Positions 39,273-49,132 of a stretch of 64,000 nucleotides of DNA are shown here, piece by piece (the first letter of the stretch is position 1; each line of letters starts with the position of its first letter). The stretch covers positions 91,161 to 155,160 of the forward strand of contig NZ_JAKSXY010000047.1 of NCBI RefSeq assembly GCF_022829445.1, written 5' to 3'. The stretch is from Methylobacterium sp. J-068 (GTDB lineage Bacteria; Pseudomonadota; Alphaproteobacteria; Rhizobiales; Beijerinckiaceae). The notes under the pieces were generated by a model. That model ran no database searches, was not told the DNA's origin, and worked only from the letters and a program-made list of their open reading frames with translations. Made by a program: the position numbers and the translations under genes.

Positions 39273-41252
39273 ATGGGCGTTTCGCGCTCCGCCGCCGTCG
39301 CGCTGTCGGCCCTGCTGACGGCCGCCACGGCACACGCCCAGACGCCGGATTCCACCGCGACGCCCCCCGTCGTCCGGAACGCGGCGGTCGATCCCGGCGC
39401 AACGGTGCCCGACGGCAAGCCGCAAGGAGCGGCGCCGGTCGGGGAAGCGCAGAAGCCCGCGCCCTCGCCGGAGGCACCGGCACCCGCCGCCGAGGCGCCG
39501 GCCCCGCCGCCCGTGCCGAGCGATCCGCAATCCGCCGCCGTCGCGGCGCGGCTCTCGGATGCCGCGCCCCTGTTGCCGCGTCTGTCCACCAAGGAGCGCG
39601 AGGCGATCCAGGCCTTCTACGCCCTGGGCGCCTTCAAGCCGGTCTGGATCGTCGACGGCGCCTACACGCCGGCGGCGAAATCCGTGGCTGCGCGCCTCGC
39701 CGCATCCGGCGAGGACGGCCTCACGGCCTCGGCCTACCCGGTGCCCGTCCTCGGAACCCAGGGCGTGAGCGAGGCGCAGATCGCGGATGCGGAGCTGAAG
39801 CTCTCGGCCGCCGTGGTGCTCTACGCGCGGGATGCGCGCGGCGGACGCATCAACCTCGCGGCCCTGTCCCGTCTGATCACGCCGGTCCTCGACATTCCGG
39901 CCCCCGACGCCGTGCTCGGCCGCATCGCCTCGGGCGGCAGCGGCGCCGGTGCGCTGCTGCAGGGCTACAACCCGAGCCAGCCCGGCTACCTCGCCCTGAA
40001 GGCCCGTCTCGCCACCCTGCGTGGCCACGGCCATACGCCGGAGGCTCCGAGCGTGCAGATCCCGCCCGGCGCGGTGCTGACGCTCGGGATGAGCGATCCG
40101 CGCGTCCCCGCCCTGCGAACCCGGTTCGGCCTCGAATCGCGCACGGCCGGCACCCTCGATGCGGCCCCGGGCGACCCGGAGACCTACGATGCCCGCGTGG
40201 CCGCCGCCGTCACGAAATTTCAGCGCGGGCGCGGCCTGCCCGCGACCGGCACGCTGACGGCCCAGACCGTCGCGGCCCTGTCCCGTCCCGACAGCCCTGC
40301 CCGTACCGACGAGGGCGAGGCCGCGCTGATCGTGAACATGGAGCGCTGGCGCTGGCTGCCCTCCGACCTCGGCCGCGACTACGTCATGGTCAACATCCCG
40401 GAATTCCGGGTGCGGGTCGTCCGCGACGGCCGCCAGCGCGACGAGGCCCGCGTCATCGTCGGCAAGACGGAATCGCCGACGCCGATCTTCTCGGGAATGA
40501 TGGAGTATGCCGTCGTCAATCCGTCCTGGAACGTGCCGCCCTCGATCCTCAAGAACGAGTTCCTGCCGGGCCTCGCCCGTGATCCGAACTACGCGGCACG
40601 GCGCGGCTACGAGGTTGTCTACCGCAACGGCAACGTCTCCGTGCGCCAGCCGCCGGGCGAGCGGAACGCCCTCGGCTTCATCAAGTTCATGTTCCCGAAC
40701 AACCATGCGGTCTACCTGCACGACACCCCGAACCGCAGCCTGTTCTCGTCGGCCCACAGGGCGCTGAGCCATGGCTGCGTGCGCGTCGAGGACCCGTTCC
40801 GCTTCGCGGACGCGGTGCTGCCGGATGCCTGGTCGAGCGAGCGGCTGAAGAAGCTGATCGGCAAGGGCGAGCGCCAGATTCGCCTGCCGGAGAAGCTGCC
40901 GGTGCATCTCGCCTACTTCACGACGTCGATCGACGAGACCGGCCGCGTCCAGACCCTGCCGGACCTCTACGGCTACGATGCGCGGATGAAGATCGCCCTC
41001 GGCCTGAGCCCGGGAAGCCTCCTCGTCGCCAAGGCGCCGGTCAAGGCGCCGGGCGCGAAGCCGGTCACGGCGACGCGCCCCGTCCCGGCCCCCAAGCCGG
41101 TGGCCGAAGCGCGGCGCAGGCCGCTGCGGGACGCATATTCCAACGGCGACGGATTGCCGACCCGGACATCCGCGGCCCGCGCGCCGGCGGATTTCGGCGA
41201 CCCGGATCTCTGGACCCCGCGTCCGGGCCGCACGTCGAACGGCTGGTGGTGA
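39273..41252 (+). CDS. L,D-transpeptidase (YcbB/YkuD type)
   Basis: 659 residues. Signal peptide at the N terminus (SRSAAVALSALLTAATAHAQ), then a proline/alanine-rich linker, a scaffold region, a peptidoglycan-binding domain (VAAAVTKFQRGRGLPATGTL near residue 315) and the YkuD catalytic domain. The active-site motif is ALSHGCVRVED with the catalytic Cys near residue 508. It forms 3-3 cross-links in peptidoglycan, or attaches proteins, in the periplasm. The C-terminal 80 residues are low-complexity. A GAGGAG ribosome binding site precedes the ATG. Confidence 0.92.
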   Translation: MGVSRSAAVALSALLTAATAHAQTPDSTATPPVVRNAAVDPGATVPDGKPQGAAPVGEAQKPAPSPEAPAPAAEAPAPPPVPSDPQSAAVAARLSDAAPLLPRLSTKEREAIQAFYALGAFKPVWIVDGAYTPAAKSVAARLAASGEDGLTASAYPVPVLGTQGVSEAQIADAELKLSAAVVLYARDARGGRINLAALSRLITPVLDIPAPDAVLGRIASGGSGAGALLQGYNPSQPGYLALKARLATLRGHGHTPEAPSVQIPPGAVLTLGMSDPRVPALRTRFGLESRTAGTLDAAPGDPETYDARVAAAVTKFQRGRGLPATGTLTAQTVAALSRPDSPARTDEGEAALIVNMERWRWLPSDLGRDYVMVNIPEFRVRVVRDGRQRDEARVIVGKTESPTPIFSGMMEYAVVNPSWNVPPSILKNEFLPGLARDPNYAARRGYEVVYRNGNVSVRQPPGERNALGFIKFMFPNNHAVYLHDTPNRSLFSSAHRALSHGCVRVEDPFRFADAVLPDAWSSERLKKLIGKGERQIRLPEKLPVHLAYFTTSIDETGRVQTLPDLYGYDARMKIALGLSPGSLLVAKAPVKAPGAKPVTATRPVPAPKPVAEARRRPLRDAYSNGDGLPTRTSAARAPADFGDPDLWTPRPGRTSNGWW

Positions 41253-41484
41253 GGCGCTCCGCGATCGAGGCGTCCTTTCGCGGCCAGATACGCACCGCCT
41301 CCTCGCACCGTCCCACGTGTGCCGGCGCACGCGCGGCACGATTTCGCCACGGTTGAGACTTAGCCGTTGACGCCTCGAACGGCGAACCGCCGGGACCCGG
41401 TAACCCGACGTTTACGGTTTTCGGCAACCTTGCGTTCACCATGATCCGCGCCGCGTGCGCGGGCTGGCAGAGGGTGAGACCACG

Positions 41485-42999
41485 GTGCTGAAGCGTCTGC
41501 CAGTCGGATCATCGTCACCCGGCACCGTGCTCCCGTCATCCGCCACGCGGTTCCGCCGTCTGACCGTCGCCGCCGGCATCGGCCTCGCCCTGCTCGGCGG
41601 CACGCGCGGCACGCAGGACGCGGTCGCCAACGGCGACACCCGCACCCTCTCGATCTATCACACCCACACCAAGGAAAGCCTGACCGTCACCTTCAAGCGC
41701 GACGGGCGCTACGACCGCGCGGCCCTGGAGCAATTGAACTGGCTGCTGCGCGACTGGCGTGTCGATGAGCCGATCAAGATGGACCCGCGCCTGTTCGACA
41801 CGGTGTGGGAAGCCTACCGCTCCGTCGGCTCGCAGGAGCCGATCAACGTCGTGTCCGCCTATCGCTCTCCGGGGACCAACGCGATGCTGCGGCGCCGCTC
41901 GCGCATGGTGGCCGAGTACAGCCAGCACATGCTGGGCAAGGCGATGGACTTCTACCTGCCCGACGTGTCGATCGACCAGATCCGCGCCATCGGCATGCGG
42001 ATGCAGCGGGGCGGCGTGGGCTGGTATCCGCGCTCCAACTCGCCCTTCGTCCATCTCGACGTCGGCTCGGTGCGTTCCTGGCCGCGCATGACCCACGATC
42101 AGCTCGCCCGGTTGTTCCCGGACGGCAAGACGGTGCATCTCCCCACCGACAACCGCCCCCTGCCCGGCTACGAGTCGGCGCGCGCCGAGATCCTGTCGCG
42201 TGGCGGCACCGTGCTCGGCGTGACCGAGGTGGCGCAGATGGACGAGGATGACGGCCCGAGCATCAAGGGCTTCTTCGCCAGCCTGTTCGGCGGCGGCAGC
42301 AGCCGCGAGGCGGAACCGCCCGCCCCCATCGCGAAAGCGGCCGCCGGCCGGTCGCGCGCCAAGCCGACGCCGGTCCTGGTCGCGAGCGCGGATGCCGACG
42401 ACCAGACGGGCACGCGCGCCGCCCTCGCCTACGCCGCGCCTGCCGCCGACGAAACGCTCAAGACCGCGCTTCTGCGCCGGGACGGCCGCGACGCGCAGAC
42501 CCTCCTCACCGCCGAGACACCGGCATCGACGCCCGCGGTCGAGCCCGCCACGACGATCGCGCTTCCGCTCCCGCCCCGGCGGCCGGCCGAATTCGCCGCC
42601 GTGACGGCGGCCCTGACCATGCCCCTGCCCCCGCCCCGCCCGGCGATCCAGGTGGCGAGTCTCGGCACGTCCGGCATGGCGAACCTGCCCGATCCGGCCC
42701 CAGCGCCCCGCTCCACGGCCCCGCTCGTGGCCGCCAATGCCGATCCCCGCGCGCAGCTTCGCGCGCTCTTCGCCGCCGCCAGCGCGGATGCGGAACCGGC
42801 GAGCCGGGCGGCACCGGTGAAGCTCGCCAACGCCAAGGCGAAGCTCGACGGTGCGCCGGCCGCGATCGTCACGCCGGCATCCGGCATCGCGACGCGCTTC
42901 TCGGCCCGCAGCCCGGGCGACGATCTTGCCGCCACGCGCTTCTCCGGGTCGGCCACCCGGGTCGTTCCCGGCACCCGGAACACCACGCCGCCGAGATAA
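41485..42999 (+). CDS. DUF882 / M15-like peptidase with long C-terminal tail
   Basis: 504 residues from a GTG with GAGGGTGAG upstream. A single hydrophobic segment (LTVAAGIGLALLGGTRG) suggests export or anchoring. The DUF882 domain (about residues 55-225) keeps zinc-ligand-like residues in EYSQHMLGKAMDFYLPD and NSPFVHLDVG, as in the VanY/M15 murein peptidases. The last 270 residues are alanine/proline-rich with repeated PLPPPRPA-type motifs and likely span the periplasm. It probably trims peptidoglycan. It follows the L,D-transpeptidase, matching a cell-wall role. Confidence 0.87.
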   Translation: MLKRLPVGSSSPGTVLPSSATRFRRLTVAAGIGLALLGGTRGTQDAVANGDTRTLSIYHTHTKESLTVTFKRDGRYDRAALEQLNWLLRDWRVDEPIKMDPRLFDTVWEAYRSVGSQEPINVVSAYRSPGTNAMLRRRSRMVAEYSQHMLGKAMDFYLPDVSIDQIRAIGMRMQRGGVGWYPRSNSPFVHLDVGSVRSWPRMTHDQLARLFPDGKTVHLPTDNRPLPGYESARAEILSRGGTVLGVTEVAQMDEDDGPSIKGFFASLFGGGSSREAEPPAPIAKAAAGRSRAKPTPVLVASADADDQTGTRAALAYAAPAADETLKTALLRRDGRDAQTLLTAETPASTPAVEPATTIALPLPPRRPAEFAAVTAALTMPLPPPRPAIQVASLGTSGMANLPDPAPAPRSTAPLVAANADPRAQLRALFAAASADAEPASRAAPVKLANAKAKLDGAPAAIVTPASGIATRFSARSPGDDLAATRFSGSATRVVPGTRNTTPPR

Positions 43000-43559
43000 A
43001 CTCTCCGCGCGCCCGTCGATCCCGATCGCACACGCGAAGCCGAAGCGATCGCGCTCGCCAAGAGCGCCGTCGTTCGCAGGATCGCGGACGCTCGCGCGTC
43101 GATCTCCGGCCATGTCGCCGATGGTCGCGCCGACCCCGCCCCTCCGCTGTCATGTCATCCGGAGCGATGCGTTCGGTCGCGGGTTCGAATGCTACTGAAA
43201 TCCAAGACTATGCAACATCTAATTGCATATCGAGAACTAGATCCGTTCATCGAACGATGCACTTGCGGACAAAAACAAAATCGACCACACGTCTTGGCAA
43301 GTCTATCCAGAAACGCCTTTATCAATCGTCATTGAATTAAATCAAAATATAATCTCGGTCATCAACGTCGCGATCTACTTAAATATGTAAAATGGCCGGT
43401 TCGCATCAATAGCGTTGGAAAATTCGCATCATCCCCCAAATGGAGTAAGACGCGCATCATTCCACTCGTCACAAGGTCGGGTCGTCTTGGGGCAGGATAT
43501 GACTGCAACCAGGCTCTGGAAACCGGGATTGCCGGAGCCATGGAGGGAGGCGGTTCGCC
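43000..43559. other. 560 bases without a gene, including an AT-rich patch
   Basis: From about 43175 to 43440 the base composition drops well below the surrounding level, with runs such as TTGAATTAAATCAAAATATA. No frame there looks like a protein. The AT-rich patch may be foreign DNA or a regulatory region upstream of the small membrane protein gene at 43560. Confidence 0.5.
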
Positions 43560-43718
43560 ATGTTTGCCCTGAGCTTGACCTGCCTTCTCGCCGGACTGGC
43601 CCTGGCGGCCGTCGCACGCAGCTACCCCGATCACCGCGCCACCCTCGAATGGGTCTGTGGGACGCTGGTGATCGCCGGCCTCGGCCTGCTCGGATTTGGA
43701 CTTCGCCTGTTCCGGTAG
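43560..43718 (+). CDS. Small membrane protein of 52 residues
   Basis: The ATG at 43560 has a GGAGGGAGG ribosome binding site 9 bases upstream. The product has two hydrophobic stretches, FALSLTCLLAGLALAAVA at the start and TLVIAGLGLLGFGLRLF at the end, joined by a polar loop (RSYPDHRATLEW). No family is recognised. Codon use is GC-rich, like the rest of the chromosome and unlike the AT-rich DNA just upstream. It is short and unassigned, so it could be missed by gene finders. Confidence 0.65.
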   Translation: MFALSLTCLLAGLALAAVARSYPDHRATLEWVCGTLVIAGLGLLGFGLRLFR

Positions 43719-43854
43719 CGCCGCGCGACGGCGCCGGACCGAGACGCCGCATCCGGGGGCCGATGAATGAACCGGGCGATGCGGCTCCCGGATCGGCCCG
43801 CGCGCCGCGCGGGGTCACCGATCCGGCTTCCGGTCCGATGGAGCGAATGCCGGA

Positions 43855-44121
43855 TCAGACCATCCCGAGGGCCTGCATGTAGAGTTCGAGGATCGCTTCC
43901 TCTTCCTGGCGCTCGGCATGGTCCTTCTTGCGCAGGGAGATGATCTTGCGCAGGGCCTTGGTGTCGAAGCCGGTGCCCTTGGCCTCGGCGTAGACGTCCT
44001 TGATGTCGGAGGCGAGGCCGGCCTTCTCCTCCTCCAACCGCTCGATGCGCTCGATGAAGCTCTTGAGCTGGTCGGCGGCGACGGAGGAGGCGTCGACGGC
44101 GGGTGCGGCGGATGCGGCCAT
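43855..44121 (-). CDS. gapR: GapR-like nucleoid-associated protein (DUF2312)
   Basis: 88 residues. DUF2312/UPF0335 proteins are GapR, which binds overtwisted AT-rich DNA and helps topoisomerases ahead of replication and transcription. The helical sequence [20 protein letters not shown] and [20 protein letters not shown] is diagnostic. Length is standard. It is a single-gene unit here. Confidence 0.93.
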   Translation of the reverse strand: MAASAAPAVDASSVAADQLKSFIERIERLEEEKAGLASDIKDVYAEAKGTGFDTKALRKIISLRKKDHAERQEEEAILELYMQALGMV

Positions 44122-44201
44122 GGTCGTCTCAAGTCCCAGAATGCGAGGCGCGGTGCGACGCGCCGGAACCGCCTCGATAAGCCGTCAAGCTTACCGGGAC
44201 C

Positions 44202-44510
44202 TTAGTGCGGCTCGGCCGCCGCCTTGGTGAAGGCGGCCTGTTGCTCCGGGGTCGCATCGGACTGGTGCAGGCGCTTCCACTCCGAATAGGGCATGCCGTA
44301 GACGGCCTCGCGGCTGTCGTCCTTGCTCATCGGCAGATCCTTGGCGTCGGCCGCGTCCTTCAGCCAGTTCGAGAGGCAGTTCCGGCAGAACCCGGCCATG
44401 TTCATGAGGTCGATGTTCTGGACGTCGGTGCGGCTCTGGAGGTGCGCCACGAGGCGGCGGAACACGGCGGCTTCCAGTTCGGTGCGGGTGGCGGCGTCGA
44501 TCTCGGTCAT
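44202..44510 (-). CDS. DUF1244 family protein
   Basis: 102 residues. The motif NIDLMNMAGFCRNCLSNWL, with two close cysteines, and the GMPYSEWKRLHQ segment match DUF1244, a small conserved alphaproteobacterial and gammaproteobacterial family of unknown function. The start at ATG 44510 gives the standard length; the frame is open upstream to 44630. It follows no obvious operon. Confidence 0.88.
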   Translation of the reverse strand: MTEIDAATRTELEAAVFRRLVAHLQSRTDVQNIDLMNMAGFCRNCLSNWLKDAADAKDLPMSKDDSREAVYGMPYSEWKRLHQSDATPEQQAAFTKAAAEPH

Positions 44511-44747
44511 GATCCTGTCTCCTGTGTCGCCGCCTGAGGTCGGCGCGACGGGGCCTTCCGTCAAGCGTCCCGAGTTCATCGGGCGAGCAGGGCTCATCGG
44601 GCGCGCACGATCCGGCATGCCAACCGCCATGCCAAATCCGGTTGCTCCCTTCGTGAGGGCGGATTTGGGGATGGCGGATTCGGGCGTCGCTCGGGCGCTA
44701 CGCGGGATGAGCGAGACCGCCTCCGCTTCGATCGAGCGGAGACAGGA

Positions 44748-45494
44748 TCAGACGCGGATGGGCAGCATCGGGGTGAGCAGGCGCGCAAATCGCTCCGCCC
44801 ATTCGGCCTGGCCCGCCTCGCCGACGATGAGGTCCTGCCGGATCTCCACGAGGGCGTTCGGAAGACCGCGCGCCATCGCGTGCCGGTCGATCGTGTCGCC
44901 GGGCAGGCCTCCACCATAGGGTTCGTTGTCGCCCACCGTCAGCCCGGCCGGGTCGGCACGCAGCCCCGCGATCATCGGCGCGCTCATGCGATCGTCGCGA
45001 TCCCAAAGGATTCCGACCTCCCAGGGACGCGGAACCCCACGCCAATACGGAGTGAAGCTGTGGATGGTGACGATGGCGGGACGGACGCCCGTCGCCTCGG
45101 CGGCCCCGATCCCCGCATCGACGGCCGCGTCGAAGGGCTCGTAGAATCGCCGGATGCGCTCGGCCTTCCCGGCCTCGTCGATGCGGGCGTTGCCCGGCAC
45201 CACGGCGCCGTCGGAGAGGCGCATGACCAGGGTCGGATCGGCGCGCCCGCGATTCGGGTCGATGATCAGGCGCGAGAAGTGCGTCAGGATCGCCGGAACG
45301 CCGAGATGCGCGGCGAGGCGGCGCGTGACCGCCGCCGCACCGATGTCGTAGGCGATGTGCCGCGTGAACTCGTGCTCGGGCACGCCGAGCTGCGCCAGAT
45401 CCTCCGGGACGTGGTTCGAGGCATGTTCGCAGATCAGGAGGAGGCCGCCCCCGGGATCGCCCGGAATCGTCTCGACGGGATGCGGTGGGTGCAT
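44748..45494 (-). CDS. N-formylglutamate amidohydrolase family protein
   Basis: 248 residues. Family motifs include LLICEHASNHVPEDL at the start, DIGAAAVTRRLAAHL, and AIVTIHSFTPYWRG. Classical members cleave N-formylglutamate in histidine degradation; no hut genes are nearby, so the true substrate may be another N-acyl amino acid. ATG 45494 gives the family length. It diverges from the glycerate kinase gene across 227 bases. Confidence 0.88.
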   Translation of the reverse strand: MHPPHPVETIPGDPGGGLLLICEHASNHVPEDLAQLGVPEHEFTRHIAYDIGAAAVTRRLAAHLGVPAILTHFSRLIIDPNRGRADPTLVMRLSDGAVVPGNARIDEAGKAERIRRFYEPFDAAVDAGIGAAEATGVRPAIVTIHSFTPYWRGVPRPWEVGILWDRDDRMSAPMIAGLRADPAGLTVGDNEPYGGGLPGDTIDRHAMARGLPNALVEIRQDLIVGEAGQAEWAERFARLLTPMLPIRV

Positions 45495-45721
45495 GGGATC
45501 TCGCGCGGTCCGGTTCGGCGTGGAGCGGGATGCAAGGCCCCGGCCGCGTCGGCGGTGATCAAGCGCCAACCTCCGCTTGCCGAGGCGGCGAGCGTCGGGC
45601 ACAGCACGTATCGCGGATCGCGCCGCGACGGCAACAATCCGGCCCCGCGCCGGAGGCACAACAATCCGGAGGAGAACCGCCGGGCCGCCCTCGCGATCGA
45701 CAACCGGAATACGGAAACGCC

Positions 45722-47038
45722 ATGACCGACACCGCTTCGCCCGACACCGCCGCGACCGAGACAGCCCGCGCCCTCCTCCTGCACTGCCTCGACGAGGCGA
45801 TCGCCGCCGCCCATCCGGTGCGCTGCCTCGTGCCGCACCTGCCGGCCCCCGGCCAGGGCCGGCTGATCATCCTCGGCGCCGGCAAAGCCGGCGGCAGCAT
45901 GGCGGCGGTAGCCAGCCGGTTCTACCGCGAGGAGCACGGCGTCGACCCGAGCCGGATCATCGGGCTCGCGGTGGCCCGCCACGGCTACGGAGAGGAGGCG
46001 CCGATGATCCGCATGGTCGAGGCGGGACACCCGGTGCCGGACCAGGCGGGCATCGACGCGACCATCGACGCCCTGAAGATCGCCGCAGATGCGGGTCCGG
46101 AGGACGACGTGCTGGTGCTCCTCTCGGGGGGCGGCTCGGCCAACTGGATCGCCCCGGCCGGCGACCTGACGCTCATCGAGAAGCAATCGATCACGAAGGC
46201 GCTCCTGCGCTCGGGCGCGCCCATCAACGAGATCAACGCCGTGCGCAAGCACCTGTCGCGGATCAAGGGCGGGCGCCTCGCCATGATGGCGCGCAACGCC
46301 CGCTCGATCCTGACCCTGGCGATCTCGGACGTGCCGCACGACGATCCGGCGGTGATCGCTTCCGGACCGACCGTGCCGGACCCCAGCACCCTGGCCGATG
46401 CCCGGGAGATCTGCGAGCGGCGCGGCATCCCGCTGCCGGAGACCGCGAGGGCGCTCCTGAACGATCCCGCCAACGAGACCCCGAAGGCGGGCGACCCGGC
46501 CTTCGCGCGGTCCGCCTACCACATCATCGCTCGTCCCATCGACGCCCTGGAGGCGGCGGCGGCGGCGGCCCGCCAAGCCGGCTACGAGCCGGTCATGCTC
46601 GGTCCCGACGTCGAGGGCGAGGCTCGCGAAGTCGCCGCCGAGCATGCCGGCAAGGCCCTCGAGATGGCGCGGGCCGGTCGCAAGGTCGCGATCATCTCGG
46701 GTGGCGAACTCACCGTGACGATTAGGGGCGAGGGCCATGGCGGCCCGAACCAGGAATACGCCCTGGCGCTGGCCATCGCCCTCGACGGCGCGCCGGGCAT
46801 CCTGGGCATCGCCGCCGACACCGACGGGACCGATGGCGGGCGCGGCGAGGCCACGGACCCCGCCGGCGGCCTCGTCGACCCGACCACGCTGGCCCGCGCC
46901 CGCGATGCCGGGCTCGATCCGGCCGCGATGCTGGCCGACAACGATTCGACGAAGTTCTTCGCCACCATCGGCGACCTCGTCCAGCCGGGTCCCACACGCA
47001 CCAATGTCAACGATTGCCGCATCATCCTTGTCGGTTAG
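45722..47038 (+). CDS. gck: Glycerate 2-kinase (MOFRL family)
   Basis: 438 residues. Phosphorylates glycerate to 2-phosphoglycerate, a step of the serine cycle of methylotrophs. N-terminal Rossmann-like part with RLIILGAGKAGGSMAA, a glycine-rich loop VLLSGGGSANWIAP, and the C-terminal MOFRL region (IISGGELTVTIRG; GGPNQEYALALAI; DTDGTDGGRGEATDPAG). Pyruvate kinase lies 0.6 kb downstream on the same strand. The gene overlaps the start of the DUF1036 gene by 35 bases. Confidence 0.93.
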   Translation: MTDTASPDTAATETARALLLHCLDEAIAAAHPVRCLVPHLPAPGQGRLIILGAGKAGGSMAAVASRFYREEHGVDPSRIIGLAVARHGYGEEAPMIRMVEAGHPVPDQAGIDATIDALKIAADAGPEDDVLVLLSGGGSANWIAPAGDLTLIEKQSITKALLRSGAPINEINAVRKHLSRIKGGRLAMMARNARSILTLAISDVPHDDPAVIASGPTVPDPSTLADAREICERRGIPLPETARALLNDPANETPKAGDPAFARSAYHIIARPIDALEAAAAAARQAGYEPVMLGPDVEGEAREVAAEHAGKALEMARAGRKVAIISGGELTVTIRGEGHGGPNQEYALALAIALDGAPGILGIAADTDGTDGGRGEATDPAGGLVDPTTLARARDAGLDPAAMLADNDSTKFFATIGDLVQPGPTRTNVNDCRIILVG

Positions 47039-47477
47039 CGGAACGGGCCGGGGCCGAGCCCTCGCGGGCACGGCCCTCGTGATCCTCGCGCTGGTTCCCG
47101 GCCCGGCCCGGGCCGACCTGCGCATGTGCAACCAGACCGCCAGCAAGGTCGGGATCTCCCTTGGCTACCGGGACCCACAGGGCTGGGTCACGGAAGGCTG
47201 GTGGGACGTGGCGCCGAAAGCCTGCGAGACCCTCCTGAAGGGGTCGCTGGCGGCGCGGTTCTACTACGTGTTCGCGGTGGACTACACGCGCGGGGGCGAG
47301 TGGAGCGGCCGCTCGCTGATGTGCACCAAGGACCGCGAGTTCACGATCCGGGGCGTCGAGGATTGCCTCGCGCGCGGCTTCGACCGCAACGGCTTCTACG
47401 AGGTCGATACCGGCGAGCAGAAGAGCTGGACGATCCAACTCACGGACCCGAATCAGCCGGCGGCACCCGCTCCCTAG
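47004..47477 (+). CDS. DUF1036 exported protein
   Basis: 157 residues. Signal peptide near the start (ALAGTALVILALVPGPARAD), then the DUF1036 domain: LRMCNQTASKVGISLGYRD, EGWWDVAPKACETLL, RFYYVFAVDYTRGGEW and MCTKDREFTIRGVEDC. Four conserved cysteines may form disulfides in the periplasm. Function unknown. It overlaps gck by 35 bases in another frame, so it is likely co-transcribed, and precedes pyk by about 150 bases. Confidence 0.88.
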   Translation: MSTIAASSLSVSGTGRGRALAGTALVILALVPGPARADLRMCNQTASKVGISLGYRDPQGWVTEGWWDVAPKACETLLKGSLAARFYYVFAVDYTRGGEWSGRSLMCTKDREFTIRGVEDCLARGFDRNGFYEVDTGEQKSWTIQLTDPNQPAAPAP

Positions 47478-47630
47478 GAGCAGGCGCGCGAAGCCATGCA
47501 TGGCCGGCATCGCACTCTTCAATTTCGCGCCGCAACATGCGGCTCGCGCGCTTGACGCATCCGGTCACGGAGTGCTTGTGGCGCTCGCTCAACGTCGCTC
47601 GCCCGAAAGCGGCGGAGCCGATTCTTGGGG

Positions 47631-49079
47631 ATGGAGACGACAGTGAAACGCTCACGCCGCACGAAGATCATCGCGACGCTCGGCCCGGCTTCCGACACGC
47701 CGGAGATGATCGAGACGCTGTTTCGCGCCGGCGCCGACGTCTTCCGGCTCAACATGAGCCACCTGCCCCGCGAGAAGCTGCCCGAGAAGATCGAGGTCAT
47801 CCGCACCATCGAGCGGGAACTGAAGCATCCGATCGCGATCCTCGTCGACCTTCAGGGACCGAAGCTGCGGGTTGCCGCCTTCGCCGAGGGCGCCGCGATC
47901 CTGGAGAACGGCGCGACCTTCGTTCTCGACAGCGATCCGACGCCGGGCGACGTCTCGCGCGTCTTCCTGCCCCATCCGGAGATCCTCTCGGCCCTGGAGC
48001 CGGGCCATTGCGTGATCATCGACGACGGAAAGCTGCGCCTCACCGTGACGGAGGTGTCCGAGGGACGTGCGGTGACGCGGGTCGAGGTCGGCGGCCGCAT
48101 CTCGAATCGCAAGGGCGTGTCTCTGCCCGACACCGTGATTCCCGTGGCGGCGATGACCGAGAAGGACCGTGGCGACCTGGAGGCCGGTCTCGCGGCCGGG
48201 GCCGACTGGATCGCCGTCTCCTTCGTGCAGCGTCCCGAGGACGTCGCCGAGGTGAAGAAGGTCGCGGCCGGCCGCGCCCTGATCATGGCCAAGATCGAGA
48301 AGCCGCAGGCGCTGACCCGCCTCGACGAGATCATCGAGATCTCGGACGGGCTGATGGTGGCGCGCGGCGACCTCGGCGTGGAGATGCCGCTGGAACAGGT
48401 TCCGGGCGTGCAGAAGCGCATCACCCGCGCCTCGCGCCGCATGGGCAAGCCGGTCGTCGTCGCGACGCAGATGCTCGAATCGATGATCACCGCCCCGGTG
48501 CCGACCCGCGCCGAGGTCTCGGACGTGGCGACCGCCGTCTACGAGGGCGCGGATGCCGTCATGCTCTCGGCCGAGAGCGCGTCGGGCGCGTTCCCCGTCG
48601 AGGCCATCAGCATGATGAGCCGGATCGCCGAGCAGGTGGAGCGCGACGCGCTCTACTGGACGATCCTCACCGCGCAGCGCTCCGAGCCGGACGCGACCGC
48701 CTCGGACGCGATCGCGGCGGCCGCGCACCAGATGGTCGATGCCCTGAACCTCACCGCCGTGATGGCCTGGACCCATTCGGGCTCCACCGCCCTGCGGCTC
48801 GCGCGCTCACGGCCGAACGCGACGATCATCGCACTGACGCCGAAGCGGGAGACGGCCCGGCGCCTCGCCCTGTGCTGGGGCACGCACCCCATCGTCACGA
48901 AGGACGCCAGCGACGTCGACGACATGGCCTTCCGGGCGGCGAAGTTCGCGGTGCGCGAAAACTTCGCCGAGATCGGTGGCCGGATCATCGTGGTGGCGGG
49001 CGTGCCCTTCGGGACGCCGGGCGCGACCAACCTCGTGCGTATCGCCTTCGTGACGCGCGAGCACGCCGCCAAGGCCTGA
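47631..49079 (+). CDS. pyk: Pyruvate kinase
   Basis: 482 residues. Converts phosphoenolpyruvate and ADP to pyruvate and ATP. Motifs: RRTKIIATLGPASDTPEMIE at the N terminus, the active-site signature IMAKIEKPQAL with catalytic Lys, and DGLMVARGDLGVEMPLEQV. The C-terminal regulatory domain follows (AVMAWTHSGSTALRLARSRP). ATG 47631 is preferred to a TTG six bases upstream. Its link with gck places it at the glycolytic junction of serine-cycle growth. Confidence 0.96.
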   Translation: METTVKRSRRTKIIATLGPASDTPEMIETLFRAGADVFRLNMSHLPREKLPEKIEVIRTIERELKHPIAILVDLQGPKLRVAAFAEGAAILENGATFVLDSDPTPGDVSRVFLPHPEILSALEPGHCVIIDDGKLRLTVTEVSEGRAVTRVEVGGRISNRKGVSLPDTVIPVAAMTEKDRGDLEAGLAAGADWIAVSFVQRPEDVAEVKKVAAGRALIMAKIEKPQALTRLDEIIEISDGLMVARGDLGVEMPLEQVPGVQKRITRASRRMGKPVVVATQMLESMITAPVPTRAEVSDVATAVYEGADAVMLSAESASGAFPVEAISMMSRIAEQVERDALYWTILTAQRSEPDATASDAIAAAAHQMVDALNLTAVMAWTHSGSTALRLARSRPNATIIALTPKRETARRLALCWGTHPIVTKDASDVDDMAFRAAKFAVRENFAEIGGRIIVVAGVPFGTPGATNLVRIAFVTREHAAKA

Positions 49080-49132
49080 CGGGAAGCCTGATACTGGTTC
49101 CGGTTGCCCCCTTCGGGACGATCAGACGCGAC

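Noticed and set aside
43152..43340. 62-codon frame in the AT-rich patch
   Set aside because: Starts in a different composition region than it ends, has no ribosome binding site and a Ser/Thr/Arg-rich product; more likely chance.
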